Assembly: GCF_023278565.1 (NCBI RefSeq)
Contig: NC_064673.1
Location: forward strand, 1,550,001 to 1,614,000
Source of the DNA: Colletotrichum lupini
Lineage: Eukaryota > Ascomycota > Sordariomycetes > Glomerellales > Glomerellaceae
Reading direction: 5' to 3'
Length of the DNA stretch: 64,000 nucleotides
The translations under genes and the position numbers were made by a program. The first letter of the stretch is position 1; every line of letters starts with the position of its first letter. Shown here in pieces: positions 49,601-60,115 of the stretch. The notes below the pieces were generated by a model. That model ran no database searches. It was not told where the DNA came from and was given only the letters and a program-made list of their open reading frames with translations.

Positions 49601-50381
49601 TTATAATAAATTCGCTATACGTATTAAAATTATAAAAATAATTAAGGATTATACGACTTATAAAAAAAGTAAAAATAGCTTATATAAGCTTTATAACAAG
49701 CTATAACTATTATAACTATTAATAAAAATATAATAATTAATTATATAGGACTTTATTATTAAATTATTAAAGTTTAGGGAACTATTTACTAAAATATAGT
49801 ACGATAGTATCTTAGTTATAATTAATTAACTTACTAAGTTTACTTACTTTATTCTTTATAAAAAATCCAATATTATAAAAAACTTAGTATACGTACTTAC
49901 TAAGGTTATATTCTTAAACTATAGTTTATTAAAAGAAATTATTTTTAATAGAAATAAGCTATTTATTTCGAAGTTTTAAAAATCTTTAATTTTATAACTT
50001 AATATAAACTATAAACTATTAATATTATTTTCTTTATAAACCAATCGATAAATAAAAAGAATTAATTAGATCTTTAAAATATACCTTTATTATTATATAA
50101 ACTATAACTAAGATAATTAGGTAATATTCTTATTAATAACCTAGTTTATACATAATAATATAGTTAATAAAAGTACGAAAAAATCTCTATTTTATTTTAA
50201 CTACGGATTTTAGCTAATAGTATATAGAAAAGTATAATAAGGACTATAAGCTATAAACACTATAATAAATATAAATAAACTTAAAAAAATCTATAAATAA
50301 GTATTAATAGACCTTAAGTTTATATAATAATATATAAAAAAAAACGTAAATAGATTAAGAATTAGAGTATTATTTTTAAAG

Positions 50382-53300
50382 GGAATTAATAGGGACGTAT
50401 AACGAATTAATATAAACGTATAGCTCTTAGGGACGTATAATATTCTCTACTTCTAATTAGTTTAAAAATTTATTATTAATATACTTAGATTTTACTACTT
50501 TTTTTTAAAATACTTATCCCTTTTTATAATCTTTTTTATATAATTATACTTTAAGGGAGCTTTATTACGAAGCTATTATTAACTCGACACGTTTTATATC
50601 CTCTTTTTTTTAAAGCTATATTAGTTTATATATTATAAAATAGCTTTTTTAATAGTTTACGTACTAAGCCTACGTTACTAAGCTTAATTTAATAGCCTAA
50701 ATAATTAAAACTATTTTATAAAATACTAACGCTCTAATAATAACGATATACTATTATCTCTTATTTTAAATAGAAGCTATATTAACGTTAATTAGTTTTA
50801 TAAAGTTAGCGATCCCTATATATATAATAACTTAATAAACGATACTTTATTTAAGTTATTATAAAGAATATAACTACTATTTTATTATCCGTACTAATAT
50901 ATTAAAATAGAACTAACCCTCTATTTTAATTAGAAATTCTTTAATAAAACTAATACTCTCTAACTTTTTATTATTCTCTAATTTTTATTAGTATATAGTC
51001 CTCCCCTTTTTAATAAAGAGTTTAAATAGCTTATACTTTATTTTATACGCTATTTTCTAAAAGGGATATAGACTACTTAGTATATTACCCTCTCCCGAAT
51101 ATTACTAAAGCTTAGTCCCTCTTTTCTTTTAATAAATCTTAATAACTTACTTAGCTTATTATAAAATAGTTTAATAATATTTTTAGCTTATTATATAAGT
51201 TATTAGGATTAATAAACCGTTAATAACTAGCTTTATTTAATAATATAAATAAAGCCGTTTATAATAAGAAACGTAGGGTTTTTAAACGAACTTATTACTC
51301 TATTTATTTTTATAATAAAACCCTTTTTTAAGTCTATTGTTTTTTTAAACCGTAGCTTCTTATTATACTTAAAATAATAAATCCTTTTCTCCTTTTTTAA
51401 ATAAAACCCTAAACTTATTAATTCTTAGTAACCTAAAGCTAATAATAAATACTCTTTTCAATAAAGTTAATACTTTTATTAAGATTAATAGCTTTAGTAT
51501 TATAAAATATTATAAGTATAAGTAAAATAAAAAGAATATTTAATATATATTTTAATATAACTAATATAAATATCCTAAGCTTAGTTATAGTATAGGTCTA
51601 AAGTAACGGAAATCCCGAAAATATAATTATAAATAGAAATTAATTATTAAGGCTAAGGTCGAGGGATAGTAGTTATTATAATAATATAGAAATCCCTAAT
51701 ATAGCTAATATAACTATAGGCCTAGCTTTAAAGTATTTATATATCCTTTTTATTATAAGCTTATTTAGCTAGTTAAGGATATTATTAAAATTATAAACTA
51801 ATAAGTTAGGATTTAAGTACGTAACGTATATACTATTATTTAAGAATAGTTCTTAGAGTCCTTATTTACTTAGCGAGATATTTATAATATTAGGGCTCGT
51901 ATAAACTAAAAGAAACTAGCTAAATACTTATTAATTATAATATTAATTAAGCTATCTAACGAGCAAGATATTTTATATATAATAAAATAAGTAAATAACG
52001 AGCTAAACTATTTTATTAGCTTTATTTAGACCTTTTTTTACTATTTTTAAATATAGAAGCGATTCCCTAAGGTAATTAGTTTTAATAATACTGATAATAC
52101 TAATCGCTTTAAGCTCCTTTTTTTTTAAGTTACTAAGTAAACCTATTTTAAATTTATTTATAACGCTACGTTTAGCCTTATTAATAACGAGAGACTAGAT
52201 GGTTTTTAGTTTTTTTTAATAAGTATTTACTAACTTATAGATTAATACTTAGTTCGTTACCTTATTTTTATTATTATAAACTATAATAAATAAATAAAGG
52301 CTATACTAAACGAGTAGTTCTTAGACGTTTAGTAATAACTTTATATTTACTATATTAATTTTAATATTATACTTAGGGCTAAGTAAAAGTGGGTTAAGGA
52401 CCGTAGTTATAGTAGTAATAGTAATAGGTTTAATAACGAGGGATATTAATTATTAATATAAGTAATAGCTATATTAAGTAATAAGAATAAAGCTTATATT
52501 AATATACTTATTAATAAGCCCCCCTCTTATATATATTATAGGGTTTTTATAATATAAAAGCTTATTATTTTTATTAAAGTTAAGTATATTTTTAAAAAAG
52601 CTTAGATTAAGCTTTATAAAGAGTTTAATAATTAATACCTAATTTTTTAGTACTTCTACGTAATATACTTATTTTTAAGAGTATAGTAGGCCCGTTATTT
52701 TATTTAAAAATACTAAAACTTTAATATTCATATTACTTTTAGTATTAAGTTAAGTAATAATAATATTAAGGGTTATCTTTTAAATAATCTTAGTTACTGA
52801 TATCGGCTTATTAACGTTATATAAAATATAATTAGTAATTAAGAGCTACGCTTTTATTAAGCTTATATAAAGAACGAGGTACTTATAGGCTAGGAGTATA
52901 TAAGTACTCGCTTTAAATACCTAAATAAACTTTAAATAATACTTTTTTTAAAATATTTTACTTTAATTAAAATATAAGGCCGGCTTATAAAAAAAGTAAT
53001 ACTATTTAGTAAGAGGCTATTTTTAAACCCCTTTAGATCTTATAGTTTAGATTATACTATTTTAATTAAGCTAAGTATTTTATATTATTATAAGATTTAT
53101 TTTAAAATATTAAATTTAGCTACTTTTAATAAATAAGAAGTATATTCTTAATAGTATTTTTAAAAAACGTTCTCTTTAGATTTATATTACCGGATCCTTA
53201 ACCTTAAGATTATTATATTTTTTTATAATAGGCTAAAGAATATAGTATAGCTTATTTGATTATAACTAGCCTTATTTAAAAAAGGCTAGTTAGCTAGTTA

Positions 53301-53960
53301 AGCTCGTATTACTTATAATAACTAAAATATAAGTAATAAAAAGCGAGGCTACTTATTTAGGAATAAGAATAAGTTAATACTAATTAGGCTTATAAAAGAA
53401 ATAAGTTAGCTAAGTTAAAATTAAATATTAAGCTTATTTTAATAATAAATAAAGAGCTAGTTTAGCGTTTTTAATAAAAAGAGAATAATAGGGAATTATA
53501 TAAATAAACGGCTAATATAGCTTAATATTTTAAAAAACCCAGTTAATAAAAAGTAATTTATAATAATAATAAATTATTATAACTACGTTAAAAAAAGTAG
53601 TTAAGTAGACGTTATTATAATTTATTTTTTATATATTTTTAGTATATAGTACGAAAAAGCGTTACTTATTTAAAATTTATAAAAGCTTAAATTATTAGCT
53701 TATTTAAGATTTATAAATTTTAAATAAGTAATATAATAGTTCTAAACGAGTACGAGGGTTATAATAGTATTCTTATTTTTAAAAACTTCAAACTAAAGCT
53801 TAAGTTAGAGAGGATAATAAGAATAATTATATTCATATAGTTATTCTTATTACTTTTATAAAAAAGTATTATTTTTTTAAACTAATTCAAAAGTAAAATA
53901 GCGATACTTATATAAGAGCGACGCCCGTATATTAATTTACGACGCCCGTATATTAATTCC
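50382..53960 (+). mobile_element. MULE D2: second MULE copy, fused to the right end of D1
   Basis: A left end related to the D terminal repeat begins at 50382 (GGAATTAATAGGGACGT, with the second unit GAATTAATATAAACGTATAGC). It cuts Gypsy E inside its polyprotein. From about 51100 the sequence parallels D1 (34540-36862), including AILNE-FLDV and LRAK-KWVKD near 52290-52400. It continues for 500 bases to the right inverted repeat at 53884-53960. There is no second right end, and Gypsy E never resumes. Part of this unit may therefore belong to D1. Confidence 0.65.
53884..53960 (-). repeat. Right terminal inverted repeat of MULE D
   Basis: The reverse complement matches 33947-34023 at the great majority of positions, with differences mainly of RIP type. 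It carries the same doubled ATTAATATACGGGCGTCG unit. The Copia A protease frame resumes just beyond it. Confidence 0.78.
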
Positions 53961-53970
53961 TATAATAATA

Positions 53971-54468
53971 TTATAATTTAATATTTTAATAACCTCGACT
54001 TTAATTACAAAAATAACTACGAGGATAAAGTCTAGATTTTAATAGTATACTTTATAACTACTATTAGTAGTAAAACCCTTATAAATATCCTTACTACTTA
54101 AGTAATAAAGCATAGCCTTATTAATACTACTTCTATTAATAAGTTAACTAAGCCTATAGAACTAGTAACCTCCTTTTTATTAAACGAGAAGTACTTATTA
54201 AGGGATTCTTAAAGTATTATACTTAATATTAATATTACGGAATTCTTAACTACGGGCTACCCTTAACTCCTTATATTATAGTAATAACGACTTAAAGTTA
54301 TTTTTAATACTTTTAAAACTAGTAAAATAGGTATTCGATTTAGTAATAGTAAACCCGTAAAGTTATTAAGATCTATGGTTATTAGTACCTTATTTAGTAA
54401 TATTACTTTTTATATCTTACTAATTAATACTCCTTTTTTATACTACCTAGGGGATATAAATAAGCTAG
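53971..54468 (+). pseudogene. Copia A aspartic protease remnant, left part
   Basis: A continuation of the Copia A polyprotein on the far side of the MULE. Legible pieces include IGIRFSNSKPVK and, just before element F copy 2, ITFYILLINTPFLYYLGDIN. The latter resembles the fungal Copia segment that ends ...TPFLLCLxDMD. Several TAG/TAA of RIP type interrupt it. Confidence 0.65.
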
Positions 54469-55538
54469 CCCCCCTAACGGAGTAATCCGCTAGGGCCGTA
54501 CTATATATTACGTATTAGGGAAAACTAAGTATATTGCGCTCTATACTTAACTACTAATTAAAATAATTAACTAACTCGACCGTTATCTTCTTTTTATTAA
54601 CTCCTAACCTTCCCCCGCGTAATTATTTAGAGAGTAAGCTATAATTATTTTAATATATATAAAACCTCTTAGTACTAGCTTACGTAAATAGCTAGATCCC
54701 GTATTATATACTCTTTTTTATTAAGGGTTAGGGGGCCCTTTATATATTCCTTTATATTTATAATATAGCTTATATTAAAAGGATTTTTAACTTTATAAAA
54801 TATAATTTTTAAGCTAGTATTAATATATTAAATTTTAATATTTATATTAGCCCGGTTATTTATAGCGTTTATATTATTACTTAACTAAATTTCGTATTAT
54901 TAAAAAGTATTTTACTAATCTTTAGGCATACTTATATTAATTATAATAGCTATAGTATCGAGCTACTTAAAGAGGGCGCCTAGCCCGAGAGGGGTAAACT
55001 TATTAATAAGCATCATTAGCCCACTAATTACTAACTATGTACTAAAAGAGTAAGTTCTTATCGAGGTAGTAGTTTATACATTAATAAGTTTATTTAGTAA
55101 ATTTATTTAGTTTAAATAGAGAGTAGCTTTAAGTAATATTAAAAGCGATAAGGATAAAAAGAATCTTAACGAGCTTTAAGTAGTAAATATTAGCCTATTT
55201 AGCCCTTTTTCTAAAAACTTTTATGTTATTATTAAAGTTTAGAACTTTTATAGTTAAGGAAGGCCGTTTTTAACTATTATAACCGATTATTATAACTAAC
55301 TATTATAGCTAATTTTTATTATTAACTTTTTTAGCCGGCGCCGCTCTAAGGTAGCTTATTTATTTTAAATTATATAATAGTTTTTATATTAAAATTATTA
55401 TATTATATTAAGCGCGTACTTAGGGTATATTATACGTATTATATAGTTAAGAAATATACCGTATTATATAATTTCCCTTAAAAGCGTAATCCCGTTAAGG
55501 TTAATCTTTAATACTTATAAAGGTAGAAAAAAACCACT
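54469..55538 (+). mobile_element. Element F copy 2: full-length SINE-like / non-LTR element
   Basis: 1,070 bases, beginning CCCCCCTAACGGAGTAATCCGC and ending AAAACCACT. It is flanked by the 15-base direct repeat ATATAAATAAGCTAG (54454-54468, 55539-55553). The insertion splits the Copia A reading frame. The protease end LGDINKL stops at the left flank, and NKLGIYFNN resumes from the duplicated target on the right. Confidence 0.7.
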
Positions 55539-55553
55539 ATATAAATAAGCTAG

Positions 55554-58480
55554 GAATATACTTTAATAATATTAATAACTTACTAATTAAGGGAGATATT
55601 ATAGTACTTATTATTTATAAATAGGGACACCCTTAGCTTCTATTCTTTGATAATAATAAAAGGGCTATTACTAACTATTTAATAAAGGGCGAATTATACC
55701 GCCTATATTAGTATTTTAGCTACTCTTTAGTTCCTTATTTTTTAAAGCTACTCTAATAGTCTAGTAATAATATAAAAGTCGTAGCCCTTAAAAAGCTTAT
55801 AAAAATCTATTAATAATATTAACTCAACACTACTACCCCTAGCTAATTTAAATTTACCTTACGAAATACTTATAATTTTAATTATAAAATCGTAATTAAC
55901 GTAATATACTTAATAGATTATAAGGGTCCTAACTAACTAGTACTTTATATTATTAATATTATTACTTTTTTTTAAATAGTAAGGTTCTTTATAGATATAA
56001 TTACGAAGTATATATAAAAGGCTCTTTAGTTATATTAAATTAACGTTTACCTCGGTCTACTAGATTAGATTATTATAAATATTAATAAGAACTTTAGTAC
56101 TATAGAGTTTAAATTTTTTACTAAATCCATATTTATTAAGGTTAAAAAAGTACTTATCAAAGCTTATAATAGTATTAGTAAAGCTAAGAAATACTACGTA
56201 GTACTTAAAAAAGTATATAATATTATTTAAAATAAGTACTTATTAATAAGTATAGAGGCTATATTTTAAGCTATAATTAGAAGAGTTAATAATATAATTA
56301 GCCCGAATAACCTCGTTCTTATATTCCTCGTTTTTAGAGCTTTTTTACGCACTTTTAATAAATCTCTACTATTACTAAATATTACTTAATATATAAAAAT
56401 AGTTAAAAAAGTAATAAGGAAAGTCCGTAAACTTTATATCAATAAGTAAATAAGCGAGGTACTAGCTACTTAAAATAAACTAAATATTTTTAATACTATT
56501 AATTTACTATTATAATTAAATATTAAAATTTAGTAAGAAAGTAAAGAATAAAAAGGCCTATTTAAACTTATTTTAATAAATAGTATTATTTACATAATAA
56601 AATTACTTTATAGCTTAATAAGCTTTTAGGCTATTATAATTAAACCTTAATACTTAAAAAAAGTTAACCCCGAGCCGCTAGCTATAATAATAAAGTACGT
56701 TAATTACTTACTAATCCCCGTAATTAACTAGCTAACTAATAATAGCGCTACTATAAACGAAGTTCTTAATAAGATTATTATTATAATTAATAACGATCCT
56801 CTATTACGGAATAAGAGGATTAAAAAAATATTAATATAACGTAGTTATAATAATATTTTTATAACTACGGCTTACTTTATATTTAAAAAAGAAGTCAATT
56901 TTAAGCTAATTACTAAGCTCTATAATAAGGGTATTATTACTATCTTAAGAGTACTTTTTATAAAATCTATTAATAAAGAGCTTTTAGGATTAGTAAAAAG
57001 AGGGGTAATTAAATTCGTAAAACTTAGCCCTAAATATAGGAATATAAAAATATTTAAATCTTAGTTTATTAATAAAATTAAGAACCTAGGACTTAACCTT
57101 ATTAAAAAATCTTATTTAGTTATATAAGGGTATAATAACGAGAAAAGAAAAGAGATTTCTACGTAATTATTAATAATTTAAAAAACTAATTAATATTTAA
57201 TCCTCGCCCTAGTCCCGACCTTAATTTAAAAAAGCTATGTTATTTAGCTATAAAATATTACTTAAGTATATATATAATTAAGCTAACCTCTTTATTATAA
57301 AGTTTTTACTTAATTACTAGCTCGGATCCGTTATTTATACTTTAAGAATACTATTTTATACGTTATATAACTACTATACGGCCTTATAAAATCCGGTACT
57401 TATTAATAAGTAATATATAATAAATATTATTTAAAAATATTCTAGATAATAATATTTACGTTCGACCTATATTTACTAATCTTAGTAAAAGAAAGCGGAT
57501 TATTTAGTATTATTAATATATAAACTAATAATATTATTAAACTATTAAATAAGATTTTTAATTATAAAAAAACCGAGCTTAAGCGCGCTAAGTTACTAAC
57601 TAAACTAAAGTAATAATTATTAACTAACGAGCCGCTTATCTTTAATAGTAAAATTATTTTATTAAAAAGTATTAATATAGTACTTAGATAAAAGAATTAA
57701 GAGAAAAGACTTAAGTAAATTAACCTCTTAGTATTAGATATTAAATAATAATTCGTTAAGTAGCGAGCTCGAAGTACTTATATCGTATTCACTTACTAAT
57801 TAAAAATAGTTTCTAATATGTTATTTATTACTTAATACTAAATAAATCTATTATTTATTAATTATACTATATTAAACCGTTATATTAAATAGTAAATAGA
57901 TTACTTAGGCCGAGGGCTTATATTCGTACTATTAGATCTAATTATAGCTAAACTTTTTATTTTTATAAATAGGTTATTTATAAATAACGCTAATTATACC
58001 TTATAGCTAGGTTATATTATTATCTTTATAAATAAAAAATAGACTAACGAGAGCTTTATAATTAATAATAATATTATTTATTATAGCTTTATAAAAAGTA
58101 AAAGGATTATTTAGAGCGTATTATTATTAAAAGTTTATAGAATAGTTATAAGTATTAACGTTACTTATATTATTTTAACTACCCTAGACCTTATTACTAG
58201 ATAACTTAACGTTTTAAAGATCATTATTATAGTTTATATAAATTTATATTTATTATATAAATACCTTATTAAGCTAGGTATTACGAAGGAAAAGCGCCTT
58301 ATAATAAATATTATAATATTTAGGTAATTATATAAACGCCGCGAGCTTTATAAGATTTATTAAATCAATAACGATAATAACCTAGCTAATAGGTTTATAA
58401 AAAGTATACTAAATAAATCCCTCGAACGATTTATTAATAAAAAATTTATTATAATTAAAATAGAAAGATAGGTAATACGT
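55554..58480 (+). pseudogene. Copia A integrase, reverse transcriptase and RNase H remnant
   Basis: The integrase begins with a KWGHPWLLFF-like stretch at about 55620 and a GELYRLY*YFSY segment corresponding to the first zinc-binding His region. The catalytic core follows to about 56450, with a KKVIRKVRKLYINK segment beyond it. The reverse transcriptase shows LLYGLIKSGT near 57370-57400. RNase H ends with LIKLGITKEKR (58270-58300) and NNLANRFIKSILNKSLE (to about 58440). Integrase before RT confirms Copia. The many in-frame TAG/TAA make it dead. Confidence 0.8.
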
Positions 58481-58875
58481 AGTTAAAATAGTAATATACT
58501 ATAAGTAGTAAGTTATTCAGCGAACGTATACGCCTCTCGGGCTTTAGTTTAAAGAGAAATATACGTATTTAGGACGTAGTTAAACTAATAAAAAGCTCTT
58601 TTTTAACTATACTAAATTTAATAATTTCTAAAGAGTTTAGGTATATAAATTATATATATTAGAGAACTAAGAAGTAATTAAAAAGAGGAAATATTAAAAA
58701 AAATTAAAAAATTTTTATATAAATAATTATAATAGAAGCTATACTAAAATTTTAATATACGGCTTTAGATATTTCTAAATAAGGGATTAATTATAGATTT
58801 TATTATTAGTTCTTATTAACGGGGAACCTAGCCCCTATTCTAACCTTTTTTATTATAAAAGTAAAAGACTATTAA

Positions 58876-59100
58876 TATTAAATTACGAGGTAAAAAAGGG
58901 GCCTTATTAAGTAATTAAGTAGGGGTAGTAGGTAGGTAGTCTAGGCTTATATAAACGGACCCTTCTACCTACTTATACTTACTAAGGGACCGCGGGCTCT
59001 GCCCACGATCTTCCCCTCCTATATACACGCAATAAACCTATACTAACCTATTGACCTAGTTACGACCGAAAGGTCTGACCTGCCTACGTGTATACCAACA
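58876..59100 (+). repeat. 3' LTR of Copia A
   Basis: Homologous to 29999-30223. Here the inner (left) end is RIPed (TATTAAATTACGAGG), while the outer end is nearly intact (CTGCCTACGTGTATACCAACA). Followed by AGTCC. Comparing both LTRs recovers the TG..CA termini. Confidence 0.9.
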
Positions 59101-59133
59101 AGTCCTTTCGAAAGACGACTAATAATAACTTAC

Positions 59134-60115
59134 ATCTTGGCGAGTCCTGTGCAAACTGTTGATTTGAAACAGCACTCTCCAGCATCTTCAGAATTTGTAC
59201 TCGCAGAGTCGTCTTCTTCAATCGAGCAGACACGACTTGAGTCATGAAATCCTTAGGTGAAGCGGGTATCTGCTGGAGTTTCGTCGCTTTTTCTGCGTAC
59301 TTGTTGGCTAGGATGATGAGGCCGGTCTAGAATGGATCTCGCAGCGCTATTAAGATGTCTTCCTCAGGGAAATACTTCCTATACTAAGACAGGTCCTGAG
59401 AGCCGGCTCCGGCGTTGGCGAAGGATGGGACGTTCTGGGTAAAAATCACCCGAGCGCTGGGATGTTTGTCGCTGAGGCGGGCCTGTAGGGTCTTGTGAAA
59501 CTGAACTTGCCTCTGTGATAGAGCTAGTCTACTCGCTCGGGTCATATCGTCGGTGGCGATACCTTGTCGGGAATTATAACCAAAGAAAATATGGTAGACA
59601 TTGATATTGGGTAATGCATTGATGAAATCCCAGACATCATTATCTTCGCAGGGCGCGACCTGGAAGACGTCCACGAAAGAACCTCTGCCAACCCTGGCGA
59701 CTTCTGCTGCTAAAGACTCTCCAGTTGCCACGGTGAGCTCTTTGGTAGGTCGAAGGTTCTTGTACCAGCTTTCGTGGGGCGCTGCCTGGCCCAGAACGTT
59801 GGTCTTTGTCTGAAACCATGCAGTTCGTGTTTCCCACCCAGCTGGTAAGGCAGGCTGATGCTTCTCAGCGCGGTTAAGATAATCGGACATCGCAAGGGCC
59901 ATCTTGCTGCGTTCTTCAGCGCCTGTAAAGACTAAGATAACGCGGTCGTATTGAGGTTTAACAGGGTTCTTGATATCGGTTTTCATAAGTGCGACAGCAA
60001 TGCCGGCCTTGTCGTCCATTTTCCAATCCGTTAAGACAACCGCTACCCTAGCCGCCATGGCCGAATGGGTAGCGATCCAACAAAGGACCGCAAAGAATAA
60101 AAAGTGACGAGTCAT
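59134..60115 (-). pseudogene. Secreted protein gene, 5' exon, with two in-frame TAG stops
   Basis: The first exon of a gene whose last exon lies at 29653-29969, beyond the transposon island. The start at 60115 gives a signal peptide (MTRHFLFFAVLCWIATHSAMA) and an intact frame of 243 residues. The early segment VAVVLTDWKMDDKAGIAVAL resembles the Asp-rich nucleotide-binding start of nucleoside hydrolases, but I do not claim that function. TAG codons at 59384-59386 and 59327-59329 interrupt the frame. Beyond them the reading continues cleanly (NKYAEKATKLQQIPASPKDF) to a good donor, CCAAGAT|GTAAGTT, at 59134/59133. Both stops would be CAG in the undamaged gene, which is the RIP change. They lie 220-290 bases from the island. 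I infer a recently inactivated gene. Confidence 0.75.

Larger units (their letters stand above)
36863..50381 (+). mobile_element. Gypsy E: Gypsy retrotransposon lacking its 3' end
   Basis: It begins where D1 and D2 diverge (approximate boundary 36858-36866) and contains Gypsy C. Legible domains on the plus strand are a CCHC zinc knuckle at about 45661-45715 (FKYYNYNKLGYIAKNY, from CFNCGKxGHIAxxC) and a reverse transcriptase with INYKKLNELIKKNYYLL (48285-48340) and YINNILIF (about 48575-48600, the YxDD motif with RIP changes). An integrase follows, then an LKFI..VNRLRI..LFLKG segment at about 50310-50385. That last segment normally precedes the GDKVYL motif, but MULE D2 starts there. The 3' end of pol and the 3' LTR are missing. 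Confidence 0.7.
33947..53960 (+). mobile_element. MULE D: Mutator-like DNA transposon (D1) enclosing later insertions
   Basis: The ends are ~75-base terminal inverted repeats: 33947-34023 (GGAATCAATATACGGGCG...) and 53884-53960 (reverse complement GGAATTAATATACGGGCG...). The flanking 10 bases agree at 9 positions (AATAATAATA / TATAATAATA), matching the 9-10-base duplications of MULEs, although the AT-rich context makes this weak on its own. On both sides the Copia A polyprotein resumes. The 5' part of the element (33947-36862) encodes a MULE transposase remnant. Inside are Gypsy E, Gypsy C, element F copy 3 and a second MULE copy from 50382. A single undisturbed MULE would be about 3.6 kb. 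Confidence 0.72.
29999..59100 (+). mobile_element. Copia A: outermost element of the nested island
   Basis: A Copia LTR retrotransposon with 225-base LTRs (29999-30223, 58876-59100) that start TGTTGGATTACGAGG and end ACCAACA. A perfect target duplication AGTCC lies at 29994-29998 and 59101-59105. Its own sequence is split into 30224-30229, 31277-33946, 53961-54468 and 55539-58876. The total is about 6.9 kb when the inserts are removed, close to Copia B. The domains follow in order across the inserts: gag zinc knuckle, protease, integrase, reverse transcriptase, RNase H. This continuity supports the nesting model. It is RIP-saturated except at the outer edges of the LTRs. Confidence 0.9.
29970..59133 (-). 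other. Host intron expanded to 29,164 bases by nested transposons
   Basis: The donor at 59133 (GTAAGT) and acceptor at 29970 (TTAG) delimit the intron of the secreted-protein gene. Without Copia A and one copy of its AGTCC duplication the intron is about 57 bases, the normal size for every other gene here. The branch-site-like CACTAAC (29980s) lies on the acceptor side and was not destroyed. Whether such an intron could be spliced is doubtful. Confidence 0.75.

Noticed and set aside
33938..53970. MULE target duplication taken as proof of insertion
   Set aside because: The ATAATAATA repeat is simple and AT-rich; I rely on the inverted ends, the transposase motif and the resumed Copia A frame instead.
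30230..55538. Element F copies 1 and 2 as the LTRs of one large retrotransposon
   Set aside because: Each copy has its own long target duplication, and the Copia A reading frame continues directly across copy 2, so they are independent insertions.
30000..59100. CRISPR array, centromere-like satellite or viral island as explanation for the AT-rich block
   Set aside because: The sequence resolves into named retrotransposons and a MULE with LTRs, duplications and legible motifs; no regular spacer-repeat or satellite periodicity is seen.
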